Below are positions 8,865 to 16,926 of a DNA stretch of 51,479 nucleotides, piece after piece (positions within the stretch are counted from its first letter, which is position 1; each line of letters starts with the position of its first letter). This DNA is from Gordonia gummivorans (GTDB lineage: Bacteria; Actinomycetota; Actinomycetes; Mycobacteriales; Mycobacteriaceae). The notes beneath the pieces were generated by a model. That model was not told the DNA's origin, searched no databases, and saw nothing but the letters and a program-made list of their open reading frames with translations. The position numbers and the translations under genes were made by a program. The stretch lies in contig NZ_JAKWBF010000036.1 in the NCBI RefSeq assembly GCF_022513585.1, positions 1 through 51,479 on the forward strand. Reading direction: 5' to 3'.

Positions 8865-10370
8865 TCAGTACACGCGCGCCCGCATGAGCGACACGTTGTA
8901 CTGCGCCCATGTCGACATGGTGAAGTACAGATCGTTGCCGCGCGACCACGGGTGCAGGAATCCGCCGTAGAGCTGGGCGTAGCGCTGGGAATGCACCAGC
9001 TCTGTCGGCTCCGACCACAGCCCCTGCGGCGCACGCGCCTTGCGCAGGACTATGGAGCCGCGAAGCGCGTCGAGGTAGCTCAGCTGCCACCGCTGGGTCT
9101 CGTCGTCGAAGCGTGCCGACAACTCACCGGCGACACCGAAGAACAGCACCGACGCGACGTTCCCGTTGCGGGCGGGCACCCAGCGGCCGTCGCGCCAATA
9201 CTGGTATGCGGTCTTGTTCAGAACGTCCGACTTGAGCACCCGCGCGAGACCGACCGATCCGATCCGCGAGTTGGGCGTGCCGAACATGTAGACGTAGTCG
9301 CCGTGCGGAACCATCGAGGAGACCTGGAACTGGCTTGTCCCGAAGATGTTGTCCCACCGCGCATATCGATCCTTGACCCAGGTGGACCCGCCATCGTCGG
9401 AGTAGGCCAGCCCGCCGTAGTTGGTGAGCCACACCCCGGGAAGCGGTGCCCACCACCGCACCGACATGTAACTCATGTACTGGCGGTCACCGATGGCGAA
9501 CCCGGACGTGGGGATCGTCGTCATCTCGTAGTAGTTGATGTGGCGCGAATCGAGCACCTGTACGGCATGGCATCGGCTGTCCTGCACCATCGTGTCGATC
9601 GACATACCGTCGGCGAGATGGGTGTCGGAGGAGAATCCGAGCACGTTGCTCCGCCAGTCTCCGCCGTTCGCGCCCGGCGGCTTGAAGCCCTTGCCGAACG
9701 TGTCGCCGAACACGATCGCGACCTGCCCCGGCTTGGACTCCCACATGATGCCGAGATCGGTGCCCTGGATCTGCCAGCGCTTGTCCGTGCGACTCGTCGA
9801 GCCCTTGCCGGTGAGCGTGGAGACGAAATTCACCCGTGTCACCCGCGGCGGGGTCGGTTTCGGGGCCACCGGTCCGGCTTCGAATCCGGGCGCCTTGGCC
9901 GGTGGTGGTGGCGGGAAGGTCGGCGGATTCGGGTTGGGTACGGGAATCGGGATGTTGATCGGGCGCGGGTCGAGCGTGATCTTCGGGAACTCGATACTCA
10001 GCGCCGGCCCATTGGGCTTGGGCTTCTTCGGATCGGTGATGTCAGGGCACGGATCCGAACACGGATCGTGCGGCGGCAGCTGCGAGGGAATCCGCACCGG
10101 CTTCACCTGCGGCGCCGGCTCCGGGACCGGGAGAATCCGCGGGTACGGAAGCGGTATACCGATGCGGTCGGGCAGTTTGGGGATGAGGCTGCGCGGATCG
10201 AACGGACCACCCTTGGGCTTGGGCGGCAGATCGTTCTCACATCCGGAGCTCGGTAGTTGCCGTTCGGGTGCGCCCGACGCCTGGCTTGCACCGACCACCG
10301 ACGCCGTACCCGCGACCAGCATCGCGGCGCAGATCGGCGCAAGACCGCGGTACACCCAATCGCCGGCCAT
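8865..10370 (-). CDS. Exported DUF4185 domain protein
   Basis: 501 aa from the ATG at 10370, which has a strong GAGGAGGGG; an upstream start at 10400 would lie inside a hairpin. The N-terminus has a hydrophobic segment ending in an Ala-rich region, consistent with a signal peptide or anchor. Residues about 35-190 are a Pro-rich linker (repeated PKP, PNP and PPPPP tracts), suited to spanning the cell wall. The rest is a DUF4185 domain, recognisable by VAIVFGDTFG, repeated Trp/Gly strands and a five-bladed-propeller-like pattern. DUF4185 proteins are common secreted proteins of mycobacteria and relatives; activity is unproven, though glycan binding or hydrolysis has been suggested for the fold. 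Confidence 0.82.
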   Translation of the reverse strand: MAGDWVYRGLAPICAAMLVAGTASVVGASQASGAPERQLPSSGCENDLPPKPKGGPFDPRSLIPKLPDRIGIPLPYPRILPVPEPAPQVKPVRIPSQLPPHDPCSDPCPDITDPKKPKPNGPALSIEFPKITLDPRPINIPIPVPNPNPPTFPPPPPAKAPGFEAGPVAPKPTPPRVTRVNFVSTLTGKGSTSRTDKRWQIQGTDLGIMWESKPGQVAIVFGDTFGKGFKPPGANGGDWRSNVLGFSSDTHLADGMSIDTMVQDSRCHAVQVLDSRHINYYEMTTIPTSGFAIGDRQYMSYMSVRWWAPLPGVWLTNYGGLAYSDDGGSTWVKDRYARWDNIFGTSQFQVSSMVPHGDYVYMFGTPNSRIGSVGLARVLKSDVLNKTAYQYWRDGRWVPARNGNVASVLFFGVAGELSARFDDETQRWQLSYLDALRGSIVLRKARAPQGLWSEPTELVHSQRYAQLYGGFLHPWSRGNDLYFTMSTWAQYNVSLMRARVY

Positions 10371-10378
10371 CGGTCCCC

Positions 10379-10413
10379 TCCTCGTGATCGCGCACCGCAC
10401 GCGATCACGAGGA
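10379..10413 (-). promoter_or_regulatory. 14-bp hairpin adjoining the DUF4185 ribosome binding site
   Basis: TCCTCGTGATCGCG and CGCGATCACGAGGA are fully complementary around a 7-nt loop. On the minus strand the 3' arm ends in GAGGA, which is also the first part of the Shine-Dalgarno sequence for the DUF4185 gene at 10370. The element follows the acyl-CoA dehydrogenase stop codon, so it may be that gene's terminator, a ribosome-site-masking structure, or both. Confidence 0.6.
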
Positions 10414-10431
10414 ATCTATCATCGCAGCCGC

Positions 10432-11580
10432 TCAGAGCGTGCGAGCGATGATCTCCTTCATGATCTCGTTGGTACCGGCGTAGATCTTCTGCACGCGGCC
10501 GTCGGCCCACATGCGAGAGATCGGGTATTCGTTCATGTAGCCGTATCCACCGAACAGCTGAAGACACTCGTCGGCCACCACCATCGCCCGGTCGCTGGTC
10601 CACCACTTCGCCATCGCGACGGTCGGGATGTCGAGCTTGCCCTCGAGGTGCTTGGTGATGCAGTCGTCGACGAACACACGTGCAATGCGGGTCTCGGTAG
10701 CTGCCTCGGCAAGTTTGAACTTGGTGTTCTGGAACCCGAAGATGGGGCGACCGAACGCGGTGCGCTCCTTGGTGTAGGTGATCGTCTGGGCAACTGCGGT
10801 TTCCATGCCGGCGACGGAGGCGACCGCGATGATGAGCCGTTCCTGCGGGAGTTGCTGCATCAGCTGGACGAATCCCTGGCCCTCCTGCCCATCGGCGGAC
10901 AACAGGTTCGACACCGGCACCCGCACACCGTCGAAGAAGAGTTCCGAGGTGTCCTGCCCGCGCTGCCCCACCTTGTCGAGCACGCGGCCACGCCGGAATC
11001 CCTCACGGTCGGCTTCGACGAGGACCAGCGAGATCCCCTTCGCGCCCTCGGCGGTGTCGGTCTTGGCCACGACGATGATGAGGTCGGCCTGTCCCCCGTT
11101 GGTGATGAACGTCTTGGAGCCGTCGATCACGTACTCGTCGCCCTGACGGATCGCCTTGGTCTTGACGTTCTGCAGGTCCGACCCGGTGCCGGGCTCGGTC
11201 ATCGCAATCGCACCGACCACCTCGCCGCTGGCCATCTTCGGCAGCCAGGTCTTCTTCTGCTCTTCGGTGCCGTATGCGAGCAGGTAGTGCGCGATGATCC
11301 CGTTGTGCAGGCTTCCGCCCCACGATGAATCGACGATCCGGGCCTGCTCCTCGATCAACACCGCCTCGTGCGCGAAGGTCCCGCCGCCACCGCCGTACTC
11401 CTCGGGGATCGACATACAGAGCAGCCCGAGTTCGCCTGCCTTGTTCCACAGGTCCCGGTCGACGTGATGCTGCTCGATGAACTTCTCGATGTTCGGCTTG
11501 ATCTCCTTCTCGCAGAAGCTGCGGGCAAGATCACGCAGAGCAGTCAGGTCGTCGGTTTCCCAGGAAGAGCGATCAGCCAT
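10432..11580 (-). CDS. Acyl-CoA dehydrogenase (FadE type)
   Basis: 382 aa, full length for the FAD-dependent acyl-CoA dehydrogenase family that introduces an alpha,beta double bond into acyl-CoA. The N-terminal helical domain runs to about residue 115; AMTEPGTGSD (about 125-135) and the beta domain motif DGSKTFITNGG follow; the C-terminal helical domain ends in FGGYGYMNEYP and YAGTNEIMKEIIAR. The Glu of TNE near residue 371 is the usual catalytic base position. It resembles the FadE20-like group, but I cannot assign chain length. GAGGG lies upstream of the ATG. It stands alone behind the terminator of the transpeptidase gene. Confidence 0.88.
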   Translation of the reverse strand: MADRSSWETDDLTALRDLARSFCEKEIKPNIEKFIEQHHVDRDLWNKAGELGLLCMSIPEEYGGGGGTFAHEAVLIEEQARIVDSSWGGSLHNGIIAHYLLAYGTEEQKKTWLPKMASGEVVGAIAMTEPGTGSDLQNVKTKAIRQGDEYVIDGSKTFITNGGQADLIIVVAKTDTAEGAKGISLVLVEADREGFRRGRVLDKVGQRGQDTSELFFDGVRVPVSNLLSADGQEGQGFVQLMQQLPQERLIIAVASVAGMETAVAQTITYTKERTAFGRPIFGFQNTKFKLAEAATETRIARVFVDDCITKHLEGKLDIPTVAMAKWWTSDRAMVVADECLQLFGGYGYMNEYPISRMWADGRVQKIYAGTNEIMKEIIARTL

Positions 11581-11685
11581 GGTTGTACACCCTCATCGTC
11601 GGCGTTATTGTCAGCCGCGATCGTAACAGTGATGAGTGGCAGAGTTGCACCGGGCGCCGGGAGCGGGCCGACCCACCCGCCGACG

Positions 11686-11756
11686 ACAGAGACCTCACCT
11701 GCAGTCACGGACCGTCGGCAATCCCGACGGTCTCTGACCAGAAGTGAGGTCTCTGT
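11686..11756. terminator. Nested hairpin downstream of first L,D-transpeptidase gene
   Basis: Outer arms ACAGAGACCTCAC (11686-11698) and GTGAGGTCTCTGT (11744-11756) are perfect 13-bp complements. Inside them ACCGTCGG (11711-11718) pairs with CCGACGGT (11724-11731). The structure follows the stop codon at 11766 on the minus strand and probably terminates that transcript. Confidence 0.6.
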
Positions 11757-11765
11757 GTGGAGAAA

Positions 11766-12983
11766 TCAGCCGTTGGCGTTACCGGCCTTCCATTCGGCCC
11801 ACTTGATGTTCCAGTCACCCAGGCCATCCGTCCCGGGCAGGGTGCCGCCGGTGGTGTTCTTCACCAGCACCGGATCACCCTTGAGGGTGTTGTTCATGAT
11901 CCACAGTGCGTTGTCGGGGCTCAGATTGAGGCAGCCGTGGCTGGTGTTGGTATTGCCCTGCGCCCACACCGACCACGGAGCCGAGTGGAAGAAGATGCCG
12001 CTGTAGGACATCCGGGTCGCGTAGTCCACGGGCGTGCGATAGCCGTTCGACGAGTTCACCGGCACACCGTAGGTGGACGAATCCATGATGATGTTGTCGT
12101 GCTTGTCGGCGACCAGATACCAGCCGTTGTCGGTCTCGTCGCCGGGCTTACCCATCGAGGTGGGCATCGTCTTGACGACCCGACCGTCGCGCCTGACGAC
12201 GACCTGCTTGTTGTTGTCGTCGGCGGTGATGATCATCGACCGGCCGATGGTGAACTGACGCTTGACGTTCTGCTGCCCGAACAGTCCGTTGCCGAGGTCG
12301 ATGCCCTCGGTGTTCACCGCGACCGTCACCTTGGTGCCCGGCTTCCAGAAGTGCTGCGGACGCCAGCGAACCTCGGTGTCGCTGATCCAGTAGAACGCGC
12401 CGTCGACGGGCGGATTTGCGGTGACCTTGATGGCACGCTGCGCGGCCATCCGGTCCGGGATCGGCTCGTCGAACTTCACGGAGACCGGCTGACCGATGCC
12501 GACCACCCGATCCTCTGCGGTCGGCGTCACGTATGCCTGCGTCAGGTTGCTCGGTGCGCTGGTCGTGAAGGACACCTGCTTGGTGCTGGCGCCGCCCACG
12601 CCGGTCGCGTTGGCCTGCAGGGTGTAGGTCCGGTTGAAGCCGAGCACCTCGCCACTGACCCACTCGGTGCGATCCGCGCTGAACTCGCCACGCACCGGCT
12701 GGCCGTTGGACTTCTTGATGACCACATTCGTCAGCGTGCCCTCGCTGGAGCGAACGGTGATCGGTGCGCCCGGCTGGATGCCCACGGACTTGTCACCGAG
12801 CGGCTTGTCGGCAATCCCGCTGAATGCCAGCCCGGGTACGAGCATGTCCCCGAGCAGACTCGAGCTCGACACGTCGTCGGAGTATGAGGCGTCCTTGGTT
12901 GTGCATGACGTCAACAGGGCCACCACTGCGAGCAGCACTCCACTGACCACCAGCGACGTCCGCCGGCTTCGACCGATCCCCAT
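11766..12983 (-). CDS. L,D-transpeptidase lipoprotein, HGC motif intact
   Basis: 405 aa. A lipoprotein signal with lipobox LTSC (Cys about residue 27) anchors it outside the membrane. Two Ig-like domains follow (about residues 50-145 and 150-265), then a YkuD catalytic domain. FFHSAPWS gives the catalytic His and SHGCLNLS (Cys about residue 353) the nucleophile that forms 3-to-3 cross-links between diaminopimelate residues in peptidoglycan. The C-terminal Trp-rich tail (GLGDWNIKWAEW) is the LdtMt2-like subdomain. It is a paralogue of the protein encoded at 13333 and is separated from it by a tRNA gene. Unlike that copy it keeps the normal His in the HGC motif. Confidence 0.9.
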   Translation of the reverse strand: MGIGRSRRTSLVVSGVLLAVVALLTSCTTKDASYSDDVSSSSLLGDMLVPGLAFSGIADKPLGDKSVGIQPGAPITVRSSEGTLTNVVIKKSNGQPVRGEFSADRTEWVSGEVLGFNRTYTLQANATGVGGASTKQVSFTTSAPSNLTQAYVTPTAEDRVVGIGQPVSVKFDEPIPDRMAAQRAIKVTANPPVDGAFYWISDTEVRWRPQHFWKPGTKVTVAVNTEGIDLGNGLFGQQNVKRQFTIGRSMIITADDNNKQVVVRRDGRVVKTMPTSMGKPGDETDNGWYLVADKHDNIIMDSSTYGVPVNSSNGYRTPVDYATRMSYSGIFFHSAPWSVWAQGNTNTSHGCLNLSPDNALWIMNNTLKGDPVLVKNTTGGTLPGTDGLGDWNIKWAEWKAGNANG

Positions 12984-13154
12984 CGTTTACCAACCTGTCT
13001 CTACCGACCCGGTGCCCACCCGGAGTCGCCCTGCCAACTGACAAAAACGGCCACCAGCGCCGCTCTCGCACCGATTGTACGAGAAACCCCGGACATCCGA
13101 ATTGTCCGAGTCGGCCATTCGTCCGATGCGCCGTGTGGGGTACGGCACAGACGC

Positions 13155-13188
13155 GACAAGACGCCCCGAAATCTTGGGGCGTCTTGTC
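13155..13188 (-). terminator. Terminator of tRNA-Lys
   Basis: GACAAGACGCCCC and GGGGCGTCTTGTC form a perfect 13-bp stem with an 8-nt loop, just downstream of the tRNA-Lys gene on the minus strand and upstream of the transpeptidase gene at 12983. Confidence 0.8.
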
Positions 13189-13194
13189 ATGGAG

Positions 13195-13267
<73 letters not shown>

Positions 13268-13332
13268 GTGCCGTTGCGAGATGGAACCTTACATGCCCGC
13301 GTCGCAGAAGTGAAATCGCCTGCTACGACCGG

Positions 13333-14541
13333 TCAGCTCGCGTTCCCGCGTTTCCACACCGACCACGGGACGTTCCAGTCACCGAGTCCGTCGTCGCCCG
13401 GAAGCGGCGGCCCGACAGTGTTTTTCGCGATCACGATGTCACCCCGGAGCGCGTGGTTCAGGAACCATTCGGCGTTGTCGGGACTGACGTTGAGGCATCC
13501 GTTGCTGACGTCCGAGTTGCCCTGGTCACCGAGCGACCACGGCGCCGAGTGAACGTAGATGCCGCTGAAGGAGATACGGGTCGCGTCGTAGACCACCTCA
13601 CGGTAGCCACCCGGCGAACTGACCGGGACACCGTAGGTCGAGGAGTCCATGATCACGCTCGGGTCCCGTTCGGCGACGATGTAGATGCCGTTGTTGGTGG
13701 GCGTCGAGTCCTTGCCCATCGAGGTCGGCATCGTCTTGACGACCTTGTTGTTGACGTACACCGTGATGATCTTGGTCTTGTCGTCGGCGATCGCCACAAA
13801 GCGCCGGCCTACCTTGAACGAGGTGTTGAGGTCGTTGCTGCCGAACACACCGCCGCCCAGGTCGATTCCCTTGAGCCGTGCCGAGACCCGCACCTTGGTT
13901 CCGGGCGCCCAGAAATGCTCCGGCCGCCACCGCAGCATGCTGTCGTTGACCCAGTAGAACGCACCGTCGACAGGTGGGTTGGTGGTCACCGAGATGGCAC
14001 GCTGCGCGTTGAGTTTGTTGGTCACCGGGGTATCGAAGTTGATCACCACCGGCTGGCCGACGCCGACGTTCTCACCGTCGCCGGTGATCGTGGACACCGA
14101 TGCGAAGGAATCGGCCGACGCGGTGCTGAATTTCACCTGCCGGGCGCCATCGCCTTCGACGCCTCTGGCAGCCGCGGTCAGCGTGTACCGAGCGCCGTAG
14201 TCGAGTGCCTCGTCGGTGACCCAGTCGATGCCGTTGGGCGCGATGCGGCCGTCGACCTTGCCGTTGGGCCCGGAAACCACGACGGAGGTCAGATTGCCGA
14301 AGTGTGGCGTGACCGTGATTCGCGCTCCCGGCATCACGCCGACCGCTTCGTCCTTCATCGGACGCTGCCCCCAACCGGTGACCGAGATGGTCGGATGGCC
14401 CAAGGTGGACGCGGCCGGCGCATCGGTGATCGCGTCGGAATACGTGGGATCGCTTGAGCATCCAGACAATACGGACACCAGAGCGATGATGGAGGCTGCG
14501 GCGGTCGCGCCGCGGACGGAGCGGCGACGACCGGCGCTCAA
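13333..14541 (-). CDS. ldtB: L,D-transpeptidase lipoprotein (LdtB/LdtMt2-like) with Asn in place of His in the HGC motif
   Basis: 402 aa from the TTG at 14541, which overlaps the stop codon of the DUF3618 gene (TTGA). A hydrophobic signal ends in lipobox LSGC (Cys about residue 24), followed by two Ig-like domains and a YkuD domain. The catalytic His is present in YVHSAPWS and the nucleophile Cys in GCLNVSPDN, but the residue before GC is Asn (SNGC) where LdtMt2-type enzymes have His; activity may be altered. The neighbours DUF3618-bcp-acpS-fas match the Rv2518c region, so this is the positional counterpart of LdtMt2. The role is 3-to-3 cross-linking of peptidoglycan outside the membrane. Confidence 0.85.
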   Translation of the reverse strand: MSAGRRRSVRGATAAASIIALVSVLSGCSSDPTYSDAITDAPAASTLGHPTISVTGWGQRPMKDEAVGVMPGARITVTPHFGNLTSVVVSGPNGKVDGRIAPNGIDWVTDEALDYGARYTLTAAARGVEGDGARQVKFSTASADSFASVSTITGDGENVGVGQPVVINFDTPVTNKLNAQRAISVTTNPPVDGAFYWVNDSMLRWRPEHFWAPGTKVRVSARLKGIDLGGGVFGSNDLNTSFKVGRRFVAIADDKTKIITVYVNNKVVKTMPTSMGKDSTPTNNGIYIVAERDPSVIMDSSTYGVPVSSPGGYREVVYDATRISFSGIYVHSAPWSLGDQGNSDVSNGCLNVSPDNAEWFLNHALRGDIVIAKNTVGPPLPGDDGLGDWNVPWSVWKRGNAS

Positions 14542-14762
14542 CTGACGACTACCTTGCGGATCACGAGGACGAGCACGAGTGCGCCGACACCGGCGAGCGT
14601 GTACTTGACCGCGGGGCGATTGAGAGTGGCCAAGGCGGTGGTCTTGGCGTCGTCGGCCAGCCGCTGAGGACTTGTCCGCTCGGCCAGCGCGTCCAGGGTG
14701 CTGGCCAGGTCTTCGCGAGCCTTCGCGATTTCCTGCTCGATACGTTCGGTATCCCCGGCCAC
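14538..14762 (-). CDS. Small DUF3618 membrane protein
   Basis: 74 aa. The first 45 residues are charged and helical (IEQEIAKAREDLASTLDALAERTSP, the DUF3618 pattern), and a single membrane helix (about residues 53-71) ends in the basic RKVVVS. The GTG start at 14762 has GAGGG upstream. It is the counterpart of Rv2520c by position. The stop codon overlaps the start of the transpeptidase gene, so the two are translationally coupled; a membrane partner role in cell-wall synthesis is possible but unproven. Confidence 0.82.
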   Translation of the reverse strand: MAGDTERIEQEIAKAREDLASTLDALAERTSPQRLADDAKTTALATLNRPAVKYTLAGVGALVLVLVIRKVVVS

Positions 14763-14885
14763 GCGGCCCTCCCGGCAGTGTCTCGACGTCCATGACTGTG
14801 GCCGTCGGCGCCGGACAACCCGGCCGCACGAACGACAACGCTTAGATGCTACGGCATCGATCGGCGCGTTGCGCTCGCCCGTGCC

Positions 14886-15001
14886 GTGTAATCCCCCGTC
14901 GCTACGCTCGCCCCGTGCAATCCCCCGTCGCTACGCTCGCCCCGTGCAATCCCCCGTCGCTACGCTCGCCCCGTGCAATCCCCCGTCGCTACGCTCGCCC
15001 C
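14886..15001 (+). repeat. Four 29-bp tandem repeats upstream of bcp
   Basis: Four head-to-tail copies begin at 14886, 14915, 14944 and 14973. The unit runs GTGCAATCCCCCGTCGCTAC plus GCTCGCCCC; copy 1 has GTGTAAT, the others are identical. They fill most of the 271-bp gap between the DUF3618 gene and bcp and end 20 bp before the bcp -10 box. No coding pattern is seen. Confidence 0.95.
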
Positions 15002-15021
15002 GTGTGGCGCTGGTCATCGAC

Positions 15022-15027
15022 TAGCCT
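15022..15027 (+). promoter_or_regulatory. -10 box of bcp, leaderless arrangement
   Basis: TAGCCT lies six bases before the ATG at 15034 and there is no Shine-Dalgarno sequence. The expected -35 region falls in the last unit of the tandem repeat. Confidence 0.5.
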
Positions 15028-15033
15028 GGCCTC

Positions 15034-15522
15034 ATGTCTGCTAGCACCCAAACGGGGAACAACCGGCTGGCCGTGGGCGACAAGGCACCGGCATTCACCT
15101 TGCCCGACGCGCAAGAGTCGCCGGTCTCCCTCTCCGACTACGCCGGTCGCAAGGTCATCGTGTACTTCTATCCCGCCGCGTCGACGCCGGGGTGCACCAA
15201 GCAGGCGTGTGATTTTCGCGACAACCTCGCCGAACTGGAGGGTTCCGGCATCGCCGTCATCGGCATCTCCCCCGACAAGCCAACGAAACTGCAGAAATTC
15301 GTCGACGCCGAGGGTCTGACCTTCCCGTTGCTGAGCGACCCGGACAAGAAGGTCCTCGCCGAGTGGGGCGCGTTCGGCGAGAAGAAGATGTACGGCAAGA
15401 CAGTCACCGGTGTGATCCGTTCGACCTTCCTGGTCGACGAGGACGGCATCATCGCGCTGGCCCAGTACAACGTTCGGGCAACCGGCCACGTCGCAAAACT
15501 CCGGCGCGATCTGTCGGTGTAG
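15034..15522 (+). CDS. bcp: Thioredoxin-dependent peroxiredoxin (BCP/PrxQ type)
   Basis: 162 aa cytosolic peroxidase that reduces hydrogen peroxide and lipid hydroperoxides with thioredoxin. The thioredoxin-fold N-terminus (VGDKAPAFTLPDA) leads to YPAASTPGCTKQACDFRD: Cys in TPGC (about residue 50) is the peroxidatic Cys and the Cys five residues later is the usual PrxQ resolving Cys. The position beside the DUF3618, acpS and fas genes matches Rv2521. It appears to be transcribed from its own leaderless promoter. The TetR gene starts about 80 bp further on. Confidence 0.92.
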   Translation: MSASTQTGNNRLAVGDKAPAFTLPDAQESPVSLSDYAGRKVIVYFYPAASTPGCTKQACDFRDNLAELEGSGIAVIGISPDKPTKLQKFVDAEGLTFPLLSDPDKKVLAEWGAFGEKKMYGKTVTGVIRSTFLVDEDGIIALAQYNVRATGHVAKLRRDLSV

Positions 15523-15584
15523 ACGGCCCCGACATGTCCGAGTTGTCCGCCTCCAAGGTCTCTCGCAAGAGGTCTGTTCACCGA

Positions 15585-15596
15585 GAGTCCGGACTC
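15585..15596. promoter_or_regulatory. Perfect 12-bp palindrome upstream of TetR gene
   Basis: GAGTCCGGACTC ends six bases before the ATG at 15603. Its position suits an autoregulatory operator or one that masks translation initiation. A start at 15534 instead would place it inside the coding sequence. Confidence 0.4.
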
Positions 15597-15602
15597 AGGG
15601 AA

Positions 15603-16223
15603 ATGCCGCAGCCACTAACGCCCCGCAAGCGGCCCACGCAGGAACGCAGCAAACGCAAGTTCGAGGCGATGCTGGTGGCCGCCCGAGATCTACTCATCGA
15701 CGTGGGTTTCGAATCGCTCACCTGCGAGGAGATCGCGACGCGCGCCGAGGTTCCGATCGGCACTCTCTATCAGTACTTCGCGAACAAGTACGTGATCGTG
15801 TGCGAGCTCGACCGGCAGGACACCGTCGACGTGCGTGAGGAGCTGACCGCCTTCTCCACCGAAGTGCCCTCACTCGAGTGGCCGAGTCTGCTGGAGAAGT
15901 TCCTCGACCACCTCGCCGCCCTCTGGCGGACCGATCCGTCGCGTCGCGCCGTGTGGCTCGCCGTGCAATCCACTCCGGCCACCCGGGCAACCGCCTCGCT
16001 GAACGAACGTGTCCTCGCCGAGCAAGTGGCACGCATCATCGCCCCACTCACCCCGTCGCAGCGCGAACGCCGCGAAATGATGTCGCAGGTTCTGGTGCAC
16101 ACCGCCTATTCGCTGCTCAGCTTCTCGGTCCAAGACGGTCACGACCACGACGAGACGGTCGCCGAACTCAAGCGCATGCTCGCCGGCTACCTCTTACTCG
16201 AGGAATCCACCAGCGACGCTTGA
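15603..16223 (+). CDS. TetR family transcriptional regulator
   Basis: 206 aa from the ATG at 15603 (weak AGGGA upstream); an in-frame ATG at 15534 would give 229 aa. After a basic leader (PRKRPTQERSKRKFE), residues 15-60 form a TetR DNA-binding domain with the helix-turn-helix CEEIATRAEVPIGTLYQYF. The helical C-terminal domain resembles the TetR_C regulators of the AcrR group. A perfect palindrome lies directly upstream. It sits between bcp and the acpS-fas unit, but in convergent orientation to the latter; a role in fatty-acid or oxidative-stress control is only a guess from position. Confidence 0.85.
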   Translation: MPQPLTPRKRPTQERSKRKFEAMLVAARDLLIDVGFESLTCEEIATRAEVPIGTLYQYFANKYVIVCELDRQDTVDVREELTAFSTEVPSLEWPSLLEKFLDHLAALWRTDPSRRAVWLAVQSTPATRATASLNERVLAEQVARIIAPLTPSQRERREMMSQVLVHTAYSLLSFSVQDGHDHDETVAELKRMLAGYLLLEESTSDA

Positions 16224-16271
16224 TGTTCGACGCGAAGTAACCCCGTCGGATATCTCTACGCCTCAACCCGA

Positions 16272-16292
16272 CCACGTGCACTGTGCACGTGG
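16272..16292. terminator. Palindromic hairpin after TetR gene
   Basis: CCACGTGCAC-T-GTGCACGTGG, a 21-bp near-palindrome, lies about 50 bp after the TetR stop codon. It is a likely terminator and marks the left limit of the repeat element that follows. Confidence 0.55.
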
Positions 16293-16456
16293 CCAGCCTC
16301 CCAGGTACAGATTTCCGCAGGTCGCCGCGGTGGTCACCCAGTTCGTCGGATCAGCGATCCACCCGTCGCCCGCGGCGGCGCTCATGGAAGCGGGAAGAAC
16401 GTGGCCACCCATGCGGCTGGGAGCTTCCGCGTGCCAACACCGCGACAACCGGTGCC

Positions 16457-16500
16457 GAGTTGGAGAACGCGAGTGCTGCAGCACTCGCGTTCTCCAACTC
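16457..16500. repeat. Perfect 44-bp palindrome (copy A)
   Basis: The left half starts GAGTTGGAGAACGCGAGTGC and the centre is CTG/CAG; both 22-nt halves are exact complements with no loop. The adjoining AACTCGAGTT (16501-16510) is also a palindrome. The same pair occurs at 28649-28696. Confidence 0.97.
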
Positions 16501-16620
16501 AACTCGAGTTCTCGCCGCTCGACCACGGGCGTGACCAGACACAAGCCCAAGCCGCACCCGACCCGCTCGGTGATGCGCCCTGGGTGCCCTCAGGCCACAC
16601 CCTGTGCCGAATCGGCTCAC

Positions 16621-16640
16621 CTGTGTGCTGCAGCACACAG
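16621..16640. repeat. Perfect 20-bp palindrome (copy A)
   Basis: CTGTGTGCTG/CAGCACACAG shares the 12-bp core GTGCTGCAGCAC with the 44-bp palindrome upstream. It is followed by ATTCTCCAACAGGACACAG, which is also conserved in copy B. Confidence 0.95.
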
Positions 16641-16895
16641 ATTCTCCAACAGGACACAGAGTGTCCCGGAGCGCCTCCGCTGCATGCTGCATTCCCCAGT
16701 TCAGCGCGGTGGTCACCTAACTCTTCGAGTCAGCGACGCACCCGCCGCCTGCGGCGGCGATCGTGGAGGCGGGAAGAGGGCTATGGAGCGCGACGCGGCG
16801 ACGATGATCCACGAAAAATAGGGGAAGAAACTCGTCCCCTACCCCTGGAGTCCTCCCCGCGAATTTTCTCGCGGACGACTCAACAAGCAGGGGCA

Positions 16896-16926
16896 GAAAG
16901 TAGGGGAAGAACCTTCCCCTACTTTC
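16896..16926. repeat. 14-bp hairpin of copy A (third of a hairpin set)
   Basis: GAAAGTAGGGGAAG pairs fully with CTTCCCCTACTTTC around AAC. Upstream in the same module are a TAGGGG/CCCCTA hairpin (about 16819-16842) and CCGCGA/TCGCGG (about 16857-16874). The matching stems in copy B read TCGGGG/CCCCGA, so the pairing is kept although the bases differ. Confidence 0.85.

Noticed and set aside
13333..14838. Extended start of the second L,D-transpeptidase at 14838
   Set aside because: The first 99 codons overlap the DUF3618 gene in another frame and are Arg-rich; the lipoprotein signal begins at the TTG at 14541.
14886..15001. CRISPR array
   Set aside because: Head-to-tail 29-bp units without spacers.
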